Source: Affinundibacterium seohonense
GTDB taxonomy: Bacteria; Pseudomonadota; Gammaproteobacteria; Burkholderiales; Burkholderiaceae_D
Direction of reading: 5' to 3'
Length of the DNA: 64,000 nt
NCBI RefSeq assembly: GCF_014284305.1
Contig: NZ_JACOFW010000001.1
Coordinates: forward strand, 62,001-126,000
Each line of letters opens with the position of its first letter. Positions within the stretch are counted from its first letter, which is position 1. The position numbers and the translations under genes are program-made. Positions 28,151 to 37,465 of the stretch are shown piece after piece. Below the pieces are notes generated by a model. The model searched no databases and was not told where the DNA came from. It was given only the letters and a program-made list of their open reading frames with translations.

Positions 28151-29779
28151 TCAGACAAGTAAGTCCATGAGTATCTTTTCAGAGTGGTCCTTTAAGACAA
28201 TTTCTAAGTTCATTTGTGCACGTGTCATTCCTACAAACAGCTTGCGCTTTTCTAAAGGGGTAAGTTCGGTAAAACTTACTTCACTTAGAATTACAGCTGG
28301 AGCGCTCTGTCCTTTGAAGCGATAGATTGAGTCGATACTTAGATGGCCCTCACTCCAAATTGGATCTCCATTTTTAGTATACTTACCCGTAAAACGGCGT
28401 ACTTGATAGGGACCGATAGAATCTCTATTGAGTAAAGTGGATTTACTCCTGCCTCGGCCAGTTAGAATGACGATGTCTTCTATCCTAAAGCCTCTCGCGA
28501 TCGTTTGTGTGACTGCAGCTTCGGTTTTTTGAAGTAACTCTTCTTCGGTTTTGTATGCGTAAAAATTTGGGATGGTGCCAAGATAAGGGCTCTTGCTTTG
28601 AATTGGGGCAGAAGAGAGTCCAAACGCATTGATCACTCTACAGATTTCTTTAGGACTTCGAAAATTATCGTTACAGGTAATTTGAACGGTGTCTTCTAAG
28701 TCAAACTTTGCTGTCTCATATAGACGTTGGTCGTCGTCCTCCATCACGTACAACTGTCCTTCATCTTCGAGGAGCATGCTTAGGCTGGAAAGCCAATTTG
28801 GGTTAAAGTCTTGAGCTTCATCGATGATTAGTATGTCGTAGCGAGCGGTAAAATTTTCACTGTCTGCAATATAGGTGAGGGTGACTTTGTCGAAAATTTC
28901 CGCGTCGTTGAAATCAGGTTCTTCGTGATGTCGACGATAGTGTTCGACACACAGTTCATGGAAATTGATGATCATTGCACGAGTTGGCCCAATGCTGCGC
29001 AAATGATCCGCTAATGGTCGGTTGTAACAAACATACGCCACTGATAGATTTTTTTCTAAAGAATCGGTCATTAGCTTCAGTGCCAACTGCGTTTTTCCTG
29101 AGCCGGCTGTTGCCTGAATACGGGTATTGCTAAGTGAAGAACGAATCCGAGGAACCCAGGTGGCGAGCCCATCTGACAAAAGTCTGACTGTGTCTTGAAG
29201 CTGGCCTTTGAGAACAGCGAGATCGGTACTGACCTTGAATTCATTTCGTAGGAAATGACGTAAAACAGATAAATCCTTGCAACCATAACCCGTGGCTAAG
29301 AACTCGCGAACACACCTGCCGATATTGTCATATGTGCGTGCGTCAATAATTCTATCGTTGGGAATTGACACGATATGCGATTCAAAGATCGAATAGTCTG
29401 GCATGACGAGGCAGGAGTTGACGGTAGTGACGATGCCAGCATGCATTAAACGATTGCGCATCGCTGCATATTGAATGCGGCATTGCTTACTAACATTATG
29501 GTCTCCGTTTGGATAGTGTTTGTAGAAGCTGCCATCACGTAAAGTCACTGGGCCAGCCTTTATCTCGACTAAAAGAATCTTTCCTACCGGATCAAGTACG
29601 ACGACATCAATTTCGCCGAATTGATCATGCTCATCCTCTACGGTATGAAATTCAACGCTATGGTAAATCTCATATTCCTCGGGTAATGATTGGGCGAGCC
29701 GTTCTATCACTTCGATTTCTCGAAAGAGTCCACCGTTGTGTTTTTTGATTGGAAGTCTGCTTGGATAAACGAGTGCCAT
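28151..29779 (-). CDS. NERD nuclease domain fused to SF1 (UvrD-like) helicase
   Basis: About 542 residues from the ATG at 29779; a TTG start at 29902 would add 41 basic residues and looks less likely. The N-terminal NERD-type domain has FGEIDVVVLDPVGKILLVEIKAG (Asp and ExK of a PD-(D/E)XK fold, about residues 52-75). The helicase has ATAGSGKTQLAL, LIIDEAQDFNP, CNDNFRSPKEI, SIYRFKGQSAPAVIL and LFVGMTRAQMNL, all SF1 motifs intact. A single-protein nuclease-helicase in a defence cluster suggests an anti-phage role comparable to known nuclease-helicase immunity proteins, but this is inference. It is convergent with the Gabija-like pair. Confidence 0.85.
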   Translation of the reverse strand: MALVYPSRLPIKKHNGGLFREIEVIERLAQSLPEEYEIYHSVEFHTVEDEHDQFGEIDVVVLDPVGKILLVEIKAGPVTLRDGSFYKHYPNGDHNVSKQCRIQYAAMRNRLMHAGIVTTVNSCLVMPDYSIFESHIVSIPNDRIIDARTYDNIGRCVREFLATGYGCKDLSVLRHFLRNEFKVSTDLAVLKGQLQDTVRLLSDGLATWVPRIRSSLSNTRIQATAGSGKTQLALKLMTDSLEKNLSVAYVCYNRPLADHLRSIGPTRAMIINFHELCVEHYRRHHEEPDFNDAEIFDKVTLTYIADSENFTARYDILIIDEAQDFNPNWLSSLSMLLEDEGQLYVMEDDDQRLYETAKFDLEDTVQITCNDNFRSPKEICRVINAFGLSSAPIQSKSPYLGTIPNFYAYKTEEELLQKTEAAVTQTIARGFRIEDIVILTGRGRSKSTLLNRDSIGPYQVRRFTGKYTKNGDPIWSEGHLSIDSIYRFKGQSAPAVILSEVSFTELTPLEKRKLFVGMTRAQMNLEIVLKDHSEKILMDLLV

Positions 29780-30226
29780 AAATGGTTTAATTGATGTGTT
29801 TGAGATGTGGACATGAGCAAGTAAAACGTGTGCGCGTAATTTACGCTCTCTTGAATGTAAATTCAATCTTGAGCGAGAACTTTTGAATCGGTGAACACTC
29901 AAAGTGCTTCAAAAAATGAAGTAGGACTATCATCAATAACTAACAACATGCGACACAAAATGTCGCGCTGCTGTTTTATATTTATTTGGGCGTTCAAGTT
30001 ACCTAATTTTTGAGTAAATTTTACGCGTAAAAAAATAAGGGGTGAACCACTCTTTACATGTAAAGAGTGCGAAAATTTTTCTTGGCTCGATCTATTAAAA
30101 TAGATTTTCAAAAAGCTGCTAGAACCCCTAGCCAAAGTTGTTCTGTGTGCCATATGATGACCACCTGTTTTATTGTCGCGTGAACGAAGAGTGCATCTAG
30201 TGATGTGCTAACTTTTAGGAGAATGG
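29780..30226. other. Divergent promoter region between NERD-helicase and WYL genes
   Basis: 447 bp with no convincing gene; the 84-codon frame at 29899-30153 lacks coding character. It contains a hairpin gcgaca/tgtcgc (about 29950-29967), the 14-bp perfect palindrome ttttacgcgtaaaa (30019-30032) and the 22-bp perfect palindrome at 30048-30069. These are candidate operators for the adjacent WYL regulator, which could control both divergent units. Confidence 0.6.
30048..30069. promoter_or_regulatory. 22-bp perfect palindrome, probable regulator operator
   Basis: The half site cactctttaca is followed immediately by its exact reverse complement tgtaaagagtg with no spacer. It lies 158 bp before the WYL regulator ATG in a divergent promoter region. 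WYL-type dimers such as BrxR bind inverted repeats upstream of their own genes, so autoregulation is a reasonable inference. Confidence 0.55.
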
Positions 30227-31225
30227 ATGTCCGATGCATTAAAGCGCCACTTCGATATTTTGAAGATGCTGTCAAAAGATAGAGCGCTTAAGACAATTGA
30301 TGTGCACCAAAAATTAGAAGTACTTGGACACGATATATCCAAGAGGTCAGTCGAGAGAGACTTGCAAAGGTTGTCTTTGACTTATCCTATCGTCACAGAT
30401 GAGAAAGATAATGCTTTGTGGTGGCGATATGCGCAAGGTGTCGCGATCAATCTCTTTCCAGGTTTGAGTGAAGCTGAAGCAGTCAGCTTTATCATGCTTA
30501 AACAGTTTGCTCAGCAGCTGCTGCCAGAGAGCCTAGCACAAGATTTAGAGCCGTATTTTCAGGAAGCCAAACGTACGCTTTCAACTGGCATCTCGAAAAG
30601 CGCGATACGTTCATGGCCAGATAAGATTCGCACCGTTCCAGCAAATCAACCGCTCTTGAAACCGCATGTCTCAAATAAAGTACAAAAGGAGGTGCATGCT
30701 GCACTACTGCGTGATCAGCAGCTTCGAGTGCATTACCAAGCGCAGGGCAAGCCAGAGCCGAGAGAATACGTCATTAACCTATTGGGCTTAGTTGAACACG
30801 GCGCGGCTCAATACTTAGTCGCCAATTTTGAAGGGCACGATTCTGCACGCATTCTCGCGCTGCATCGTATTCATGCTGCTCACATGCTACCAACCAAAAC
30901 TATCAAGCTCAAAGACTTCGATCTAGATGCATACATCGCTTCAGACGCATTCGGCTTTAGTAGCAATGCACCAGAAATTGAAGTTGTATTGCGATTCTAT
31001 GATGGCGCAGGATTTCATTTGAAAGAGACTCCGCTATCACGAGATCAACGTGTACACGAGATTGATGAGCAGACTTTGGAAGTGACTGCAACGGTTCGTG
31101 ATAATCGACGGTTTCGATGGTGGTTGTTGGGGTTTGGCGCAGGTGTTGAACTTATACAGCCGGATAAAGTTAGATCTGAATTGCTTGAGATATTTTCAAA
31201 AAATGTTACTACCTATTCCTCATAA
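30227..31225 (+). CDS. WYL-domain transcriptional regulator
   Basis: A 332-residue protein with an N-terminal winged helix (residues 1-65: RHFDILKMLSKDRALKTIDVH, SKRSVERDLQRLSLTYPIV). A middle WYL domain (about 150-215) has REYVINLLGLVEHGAAQYLVANFEG, and a C-terminal WCX-like domain has VVLRFYDGAGFHLKETPLS and RRFRWWLLGFGAGVEL. It is similar in layout to BrxR/CapW-type regulators that sit at the head of defence operons and repress them until infection. A good taggaga site precedes the ATG. It is followed by the zinc-ribbon/GTPase operon on the same strand after 134 bp. Confidence 0.88.
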   Translation: MSDALKRHFDILKMLSKDRALKTIDVHQKLEVLGHDISKRSVERDLQRLSLTYPIVTDEKDNALWWRYAQGVAINLFPGLSEAEAVSFIMLKQFAQQLLPESLAQDLEPYFQEAKRTLSTGISKSAIRSWPDKIRTVPANQPLLKPHVSNKVQKEVHAALLRDQQLRVHYQAQGKPEPREYVINLLGLVEHGAAQYLVANFEGHDSARILALHRIHAAHMLPTKTIKLKDFDLDAYIASDAFGFSSNAPEIEVVLRFYDGAGFHLKETPLSRDQRVHEIDEQTLEVTATVRDNRRFRWWLLGFGAGVELIQPDKVRSELLEIFSKNVTTYSS

Positions 31226-31359
31226 CTTTTTGAGAAACATGGAACGCAGCCGACCGAGAAAATGTGACTAGATGGAGGAAGCTTCAATGTTGCGATCTAA
31301 GGAATAGTACATTCAAATACTAACAATCATCATTACAACTAAACTCAAATAGATCAAAC

Positions 31360-31566
31360 ATGGCGATTACTCCACTTCCGACAAATTATTCATGCCCCAC
31401 TTGTGGTTGGAAAAAAACTTTCTCACCGAGAAGTGATGCACTCATAGAAAGTTATCCCACCTATTGCCCAGTCTGCAATGAGAAAAACATCAGGATTCAA
31501 AACGGATCACATGCTATAGCAGGCTTTCAAGCAATCGTTAATGACATCAAAAAATTTTTTAGCTGA
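31360..31566 (+). CDS. Small zinc-ribbon protein, first gene of GTPase operon
   Basis: A 68-residue protein with two CPxC pairs, SCPTCGW (about 11-17) and YCPVCNEK (about 35-42), which should bind one zinc ion. The ending, FQAIVNDIKKFFS, looks like a short amphipathic helix. No known family recognised. It starts the tight run of five genes (36 bp before the first GTPase), suggesting it is a partner or adaptor for the dynamin-like proteins. Confidence 0.75.
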   Translation: MAITPLPTNYSCPTCGWKKTFSPRSDALIESYPTYCPVCNEKNIRIQNGSHAIAGFQAIVNDIKKFFS

Positions 31567-31602
31567 ACAAAGCTTCATTTTACTCACCTACGGATATCCA
31601 TC

Positions 31603-33330
31603 ATGCTATCAACTCAAACCAAACTTATTAACTATATAAAATCGGTTCAGCAAGAGATCAAAGCGAGTGCTACGGAAATTGCACATCCAAGTATTGACAA
31701 AATTTGTGCTGATGTCAGCTCTCAAACTGAAACACAAATTGAGGTGATTTCCGAAACGAAATTATTGGTTCCAGTCATCGGTGCATTTAGTGCAGGCAAA
31801 TCCTCGTTGCTTAATGCGTTTATGGAACGATCACATCTACCCGTTGCCATTACTCCTGAAACTGCATTAGCAACTGAACTCCATTACTCAAAAGAAGAGG
31901 TCATAGAGGCATGCGGCATTGATAATCGCATCCACAAATTTCAGTTGCAAGAATTCGCGCAGATCACAGCACGTGCCCAAGAGTTCCAATACCTTCGTGC
32001 ATATATCAACAGCCCATCTTTGCAATCTATTCAACCGCTAATTCTGGTTGATATGCCAGGATTTGACTCTCCATTAGATGCACACAATCAGGCCATCAAT
32101 TTCTTTCTAAGTCGTGGTACGCATTTTGTATTCTTAACTAGTGTCGAGGAAGGCGGATTGCACCGACATGCCTTACGTCAAATGCGTGAAATATTAGATT
32201 TAAGCCGCCGATTTAGCGTCTGTTTAAGCAAATCTGATCTCAAACCAGAAAGCCAAGTCAACGAAATTGTGGCGCATATTGAGGACCAAATTACGAACGA
32301 ATTTGGTAGTAACTTTGGCGTCATTACGCTGAATCAGTATAACGCTCAGCAGCAATTATCTAAGTTAGTTGAGGATATTGACCCTGAATTCGTCACGGCG
32401 AACCTACACATACCGCATCTAAAGAAGGCTTACTACGAAACAAATGCAGCACTTGTGGCTATTGCCAATTCTTTAGGTAAAAGCAAACAAGAGATTAATG
32501 AAAAACTCGAAGCAATCAAAAACGATTTGAATAACCTAGAGGATGAGCGTAAGCGACAACTACAAGAAATCTCTGGGCCAGATGCTAATGACCTAGCTTT
32601 GCCAGTGATGAATGCCTTGAAAGCCGCGTTGCAAAATTCGACTAGTGAACTAGTTGAAGCCGCAATGAGAAACCCGCGAGACTTAGAATTGGAATTAAAC
32701 GAATTAGTACGCAGCACAATGAATCGCGAGGTACTTTTGGCAACTGAAGCCTTTTCCACAAATACAGTCCAACGTTTTGAAAAATTTGCACAAGATCATT
32801 TAAAAGTCGACTTTCAAATACCCACTGATGTTATTCAGATCGGCCTTGATGCTATCAAATCGCCTCTACTTGGCGCCATCGCCAAACAACTAGGAGGAAA
32901 AGCATCGAAAAAAATGGCGACAGTAGCGATGAGAACAATTGGTGTTGGCGTAAGCATTGCAAATCCGATAGTAGGAATTGTGACTGCCCTTTTACCTGAT
33001 TTAGTTGAATCTTTATTTGGAACGATTAAGACAAACCGTCAACGTGAAGCAATAAAGATGTCGTTGCAATCGGATCTATTTGCTCAAGTCATAAGTCAAA
33101 TGAAAATTAAGGTCACTGAGCACATGTCACAAGTCGCTCAAAGTGTAGTCGAAACCATTTCACATGAATTTAGCCAACGTCTTGAAAATGAACGATCCAT
33201 CTATGAACTACAAGAAAACCAACATCAAGAAGAACTTGCAGTTTTAGAAGCTAAAACTCAACGAATTAAAAAGACTAACGTCAATCTTCTAAAGTTGGCT
33301 TCCGGCGTGATTATCGACTCTGCAATTTGA
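31603..33330 (+). CDS. Dynamin-like GTPase 1
   Basis: A 575-residue protein. The GTPase motifs are G1 GAFSAGKSSLLNA (about 60-72), a G2 Thr in VAITPETALATELHY, G3 DMPGFDSP (about 150-157) and a divergent G4, SKSD (about 208-211). A long helical stalk-like region follows, with coiled-coil pattern around 280-330 (LEAIKNDLNNLEDERKRQL). A Gly/Ala/Ile-rich hydrophobic segment lies around 445-480 (VAMRTIGVGVSIANPIVGIV), a possible membrane-inserting paddle. A second coiled coil near the end precedes a hydrophobic tail. The order GTPase-helices-hydrophobic loop-helices fits bacterial dynamin-like proteins. No specific family name could be given. Confidence 0.82.
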   Translation: MLSTQTKLINYIKSVQQEIKASATEIAHPSIDKICADVSSQTETQIEVISETKLLVPVIGAFSAGKSSLLNAFMERSHLPVAITPETALATELHYSKEEVIEACGIDNRIHKFQLQEFAQITARAQEFQYLRAYINSPSLQSIQPLILVDMPGFDSPLDAHNQAINFFLSRGTHFVFLTSVEEGGLHRHALRQMREILDLSRRFSVCLSKSDLKPESQVNEIVAHIEDQITNEFGSNFGVITLNQYNAQQQLSKLVEDIDPEFVTANLHIPHLKKAYYETNAALVAIANSLGKSKQEINEKLEAIKNDLNNLEDERKRQLQEISGPDANDLALPVMNALKAALQNSTSELVEAAMRNPRDLELELNELVRSTMNREVLLATEAFSTNTVQRFEKFAQDHLKVDFQIPTDVIQIGLDAIKSPLLGAIAKQLGGKASKKMATVAMRTIGVGVSIANPIVGIVTALLPDLVESLFGTIKTNRQREAIKMSLQSDLFAQVISQMKIKVTEHMSQVAQSVVETISHEFSQRLENERSIYELQENQHQEELAVLEAKTQRIKKTNVNLLKLASGVIIDSAI

Positions 33331-33356
33331 TGACCAACAACGACCACGGATAAATC

Positions 33357-35621
33357 ATGCAAGTAAAAGATCAACTAATTCAGCAATTAAAGCAAGTGCA
33401 AGTAATTCAAACGCAGTTCGGGGATCTGATTGGTAATGACTTCAAGTCCGCCATAGATGACTCAAAAGTGCATTCGATAGGCGATATCGAAAATCATCTC
33501 AAAATACTAAAAGAAGAAAATAGAACCCTGCAAATTGGCATTATTGGTAGGGTGAAAGCAGGTAAGTCCTCGCTACTAAATGCCTTGTTTTTTGATGGTA
33601 AAGATGTGTTACCACATGCAGCAACACCGATGACTGCGGCTCTAACAACTTTGAGCTATGGAGATCGTCCAGCCATGCGTGTGGAATTTTTTTCCAAAAT
33701 AGATCTGTTGGCGTTTGAGAGACTTTTTAAAGATCACGAAGAGGCGATCTCTAAAGGGATAGAAGAAAAAAAGCAGCACCGTCAACAAGCAGCCTTACGC
33801 GTGACTGCGCCTACTTCTAATATTGCTGCTTCCCGCAAGTCGCCGTCAGTGGCGGTGCGCGCAATTCCTGAGAAAACTGACAATGAATGGTACGACATCG
33901 TTAAGAAAGAATTGCAAAGCAAAAATCCTAGCACTGCTTCTGCGCATGAACTTTGGTGCAATGTGGTTGAGGCTGGTGGCATTGAGAAGCGACCAAAAGA
34001 TCTACGAATTGAGAAGAATAGTATTGCAGAATTGAGTCGAAGCCTAGGGGATTATGTCGGTGCGAAAGGACGGCATACACCCTACACCAAATGTTTGCAT
34101 CTGGAATTACCTTTTGAATCGTTAAAAGACATCTGCGTGGTTGATACACCGGGTCTAAATGATCCCATACTATCCCGTGAAAAGCGGACTCAAGATATGT
34201 TGAAGGAGTGTGACGCTGTATTCGTTATTAGTCCCGCTGGACAATTTCTCACAACACAGGATCTAGAGTTACTGGAGCGCTTGGCAAGCCGTGAAGGTGT
34301 AAGAGAAATTTTTGTGATTGCCAGTCAAATTGATGGTCAGCTATTTGGCGCCGAATTACAGGATTGCGCAGGAGAGATTCTTGAGGCAATCAGTCGCCAG
34401 AAAAAGAGTTTGATTAAACAGGCTCAAAAAGTGTTCGATAGTGAAGCGGTGCAACGCTTACAAATTGGTGATTTATCTGAGCAACTTGAGCAACGAATGC
34501 TAACAACGTCAAGCGTAGCATATGCGATGCAAACACTTCCACCTGCAAAATGGAATGACACTATCAAGCATGCTGATGAGATGTTGCAGAAAAAATATCC
34601 CTTAGGGTTCGCAAATCCTGAACAACGCAAACAAACCTTGGAAGCCTTGTCCGGCCTACCTTCGGTCGTTCAATCATTACATCACGTCCGACATCATAAA
34701 ACCAATATTTTTGCCTGTCGTGAGTCTGACTATCTCGATGGTCAGTTGCAGGCAAGTGAAGCCTTAGTGAGTGCACTTAAAGTCAGAGCCGAAAAGCACC
34801 AATCTATTTTTATTAATTCGGACTTAGGTGAAGTTAATGCCAGATTAAAGGAAATCAATTCTGTACGTAAAGTAGGAATTGCATCAGCTGTTACCGTTTA
34901 TGATCAGTTGCTTCAGGATTTGCGGATTAACTTACCCATAGAACTAAAGAAGTTAATAAATACGAGTTTTGAGAAAGCATCTAGCAAAGCGGAGAGCGCC
35001 AAAGGCTCTGAATTAAGGACACGTAACGTTTCCGGTATGTGGTCTTGGATGAAGAGAGTAGTCGGGACTGGAGGCACAGAAGACTACTCTGTCATGATAA
35101 TTGATGCTGCCAGTGTCAGGCGTGAATTCGAGAACTTTAGTGCAATCCTTGAGACATCGCTCATTGAATTAGTCGGCAAAACTGGCATCAAATGGCGTAA
35201 TGATGCAAACAAAGATATTTTGGCGGCATTACGTGAAGCCATCGATAGTACTTATATTGATGTGAATGAAATCAAGAGAAATTTGCGAAATGTGGTCAAT
35301 GATATGCTGTCAGTGCCGGTACCGGAGCTTCCTAGCATACCAGACAACATGTATGCGACAGGCAAACTTGAGTCTTCCCAAGCAGTAGCGTTTGGTGAGG
35401 CTGCAAAAGAATATCTTGATAATTTAAAGAAATTAAGCGGCACCTATGTCGAGAAATTCGAGAAGCAGTTAAAGGAGTCTGAAAAGAAAAGTATCGGTGA
35501 AGCTTTATTTGATGACTTGCTACAAGAGGCAGAAGAACTCAGAAAGCAACTCAAAGATTGTCAAGCTACTAAGCAACGGTATGATAAATTGTTATCTCTG
35601 CTTGAAGAGATGGCAGCATGA
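33357..35621 (+). CDS. Dynamin-like GTPase 2
   Basis: The largest of the four at 754 residues. G1 is GIIGRVKAGKSSLLNALFF (about 62-80), the G2 region is HAATPMTAALTTLSYG and G3 is VDTPGLNDPI (about 262-271). The G4 position reads IASQID instead of NKxD, so base recognition may differ. An insertion of roughly 100 residues between G2 and G3, rich in Lys, Ser and Ala, is unusual. Long helical segments and a C-terminal coiled coil (SIGEALFDDLLQEAEELRKQ) complete a dynamin-like plan. It starts 26 bp after GTPase 1 and overlaps GTPase 3 by 4 bp (ATGA). Confidence 0.82.
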   Translation: MQVKDQLIQQLKQVQVIQTQFGDLIGNDFKSAIDDSKVHSIGDIENHLKILKEENRTLQIGIIGRVKAGKSSLLNALFFDGKDVLPHAATPMTAALTTLSYGDRPAMRVEFFSKIDLLAFERLFKDHEEAISKGIEEKKQHRQQAALRVTAPTSNIAASRKSPSVAVRAIPEKTDNEWYDIVKKELQSKNPSTASAHELWCNVVEAGGIEKRPKDLRIEKNSIAELSRSLGDYVGAKGRHTPYTKCLHLELPFESLKDICVVDTPGLNDPILSREKRTQDMLKECDAVFVISPAGQFLTTQDLELLERLASREGVREIFVIASQIDGQLFGAELQDCAGEILEAISRQKKSLIKQAQKVFDSEAVQRLQIGDLSEQLEQRMLTTSSVAYAMQTLPPAKWNDTIKHADEMLQKKYPLGFANPEQRKQTLEALSGLPSVVQSLHHVRHHKTNIFACRESDYLDGQLQASEALVSALKVRAEKHQSIFINSDLGEVNARLKEINSVRKVGIASAVTVYDQLLQDLRINLPIELKKLINTSFEKASSKAESAKGSELRTRNVSGMWSWMKRVVGTGGTEDYSVMIIDAASVRREFENFSAILETSLIELVGKTGIKWRNDANKDILAALREAIDSTYIDVNEIKRNLRNVVNDMLSVPVPELPSIPDNMYATGKLESSQAVAFGEAAKEYLDNLKKLSGTYVEKFEKQLKESEKKSIGEALFDDLLQEAEELRKQLKDCQATKQRYDKLLSLLEEMAA

Positions 35622-37465
35622 GCCTTACACCACATTTTGTCGAACGCGCACGATCATCGCTTGAACGATTATCATGTTGGTGGAGGTGCTGGGGTCGCAG
35701 CACTGATGTCAATGTCCTCTCGCAATTGATATTGGAAGCAGAGTCAAACTTAGTTCAGTCCATAAAAGAGTTTGGAGTTATCCAAGGAAAATTAGAAGCT
35801 TTGAATCATGATTTTTTGAAGTTAAACCATGAAAGAGATGCCCTTCAAAAGTCTTTCGAAACGCTACAGATTTCGCATACCGATTTGAAGCAAGAGCATG
35901 TGGCTCAATCGCAAGTCTTGAATGAAGAGCGTGTTGCGTCTCAGATAGTGCAAGTCAATTTGAAAAAGCTAAGTCAGGAATTTATCATCCTGACCGAACT
36001 TAAAGACGAGATTCAACAGTCTTTCGATAGGCTATACATTTCACATACAGATTTGAAACAAGAGCATGAGGCACAGTCACTGGTTTTGCAAAACGAGCGT
36101 GCAGGTTTTATTGTGATGCAAACATCACATATTTTTTTAAAAGATATATTGAGTGCTCAAGACGACTATCTGCCTAAACATCAAAATTTTCAACGCCTGT
36201 TCTACGATGATTTCATGGCATTTGCAAACTCAGAAAATTTTTTCGATCGTGAAGCTGATGCGGTACTTCAGTTACAAGCTGTCTCTGATGAAGTGCGATT
36301 ACTCTCGAGATTTCCGGTATTTCGCGAAAAAACCATTGTCGCCATTGCGGGAGGCTTTAGCAGCGGGAAATCATCTTTGTTAACAAGCTTTTTTGATGAT
36401 AAATCCTTGGTTCGTTTGCCGATAGGAATAGAGCCGGTGACTGCAATACCTACCTATATCGTCTCTGGTGAGCGTTCGGTGATTACTGGCTTTGCTGCAC
36501 ACGGTGGTACTGTCGCGATTTCTTCGGAGCTATATGCCAAAATGGGGCATAAATTTGTCGAATCATTAGGGTTTGACCTTCGACGCATACTTCCCTTTGT
36601 TGCATTGGAAACCCAATGGACAGATCAATTGGATCACCTGTGCTTTATCGATACCCCTGGCTATAACCCACCCTCAATAGGAATCACTGCCTCTGATAGC
36701 ACTGCAACTGTTGAAGCGCTACAACAAGCCGATGCAGTGCTTTGGGTGATTGCACTCGATGCTAATGGAGAAATATCTCATAGTGATATTGAGTACCTGA
36801 CAGCGCACCTTCCATTAACGCCGCTTGGTATTGTTATTAATAAAGCAGATTTGCGTCCACTTACGCAAGTTATGGAAGTGATGAAACAAATCGGAGACAC
36901 TTTAGATACCCTTGGCATCGAATATATAGGAATCAGTGCGTATAGCAGCGTAGAAAAACGGGAATTAGCTTTCGAGAAGGCCAGTCTGCAAGAGATGCTA
37001 CAAATTTGGAATGTACCTAGCTTACGTAAGGACAGACTAATTGCCGACGTCAAACAAGTATTCGATTCCTACAGAGATGCATTTCTGCACGAAATCGAAC
37101 ATCGAAAAGGCTTAGCTACTATAGTCAAAGATCAGTTATTGGATTTGCACGAACTAGGGATATTTGATGAAGAAATTCAAGAGTCCAATGCGGATGATAC
37201 AAATAAATATGAAACGTCTGAATCGATCGAGAATGTAAATCCAATACCGACTCTAGGGTCGCTTCTAAAGGATAAGCTTGATACAAAATCACCAATTGAA
37301 ATCAAAGAAAAGAGATCTGTACGCGCACAAAAAGTGCGGCAGGATTTGTCGCAAAGATTAAATGATATGAATGGGCGAACCGACTTGCTTATTCTTAACG
37401 AGCTGCTCGACACAGCTACCCATATTGAGGAAGCCATGACGGAGGTACTTAACGATGAATGGTGA
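35618..37465 (+). CDS. Dynamin-like GTPase 3 with N-terminal repeated coiled coil
   Basis: A 615-residue protein. Residues about 25-185 form a coiled coil holding a duplicated 56-residue unit (ISHTDLKQEHVAQS and ISHTDLKQEHEAQS, 168 bp apart). The GTPase domain follows: G1 AGGFSSGKSSLLTSFF (about 244-259), GIEPVTAIPTYI in the G2 region, G3 DTPGYNPP (about 344-351) and G4 NKAD (about 406-409). A helical tail ends the protein. It is clearly related to GTPase 4 over the whole G domain (the IPTYI region, HGG, NKADLRP, AYSSVE). Start overlaps GTPase 2 by 4 bp; the end overlaps GTPase 4 by 11 bp. Confidence 0.85.
   Translation: MSLTPHFVERARSSLERLSCWWRCWGRSTDVNVLSQLILEAESNLVQSIKEFGVIQGKLEALNHDFLKLNHERDALQKSFETLQISHTDLKQEHVAQSQVLNEERVASQIVQVNLKKLSQEFIILTELKDEIQQSFDRLYISHTDLKQEHEAQSLVLQNERAGFIVMQTSHIFLKDILSAQDDYLPKHQNFQRLFYDDFMAFANSENFFDREADAVLQLQAVSDEVRLLSRFPVFREKTIVAIAGGFSSGKSSLLTSFFDDKSLVRLPIGIEPVTAIPTYIVSGERSVITGFAAHGGTVAISSELYAKMGHKFVESLGFDLRRILPFVALETQWTDQLDHLCFIDTPGYNPPSIGITASDSTATVEALQQADAVLWVIALDANGEISHSDIEYLTAHLPLTPLGIVINKADLRPLTQVMEVMKQIGDTLDTLGIEYIGISAYSSVEKRELAFEKASLQEMLQIWNVPSLRKDRLIADVKQVFDSYRDAFLHEIEHRKGLATIVKDQLLDLHELGIFDEEIQESNADDTNKYETSESIENVNPIPTLGSLLKDKLDTKSPIEIKEKRSVRAQKVRQDLSQRLNDMNGRTDLLILNELLDTATHIEEAMTEVLNDEW

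Noticed and set aside
29899-30153. 84-codon minus-strand frame upstream of the NERD-helicase
   Set aside because: Composition is not protein-like and the frame runs through the palindromic operator region.
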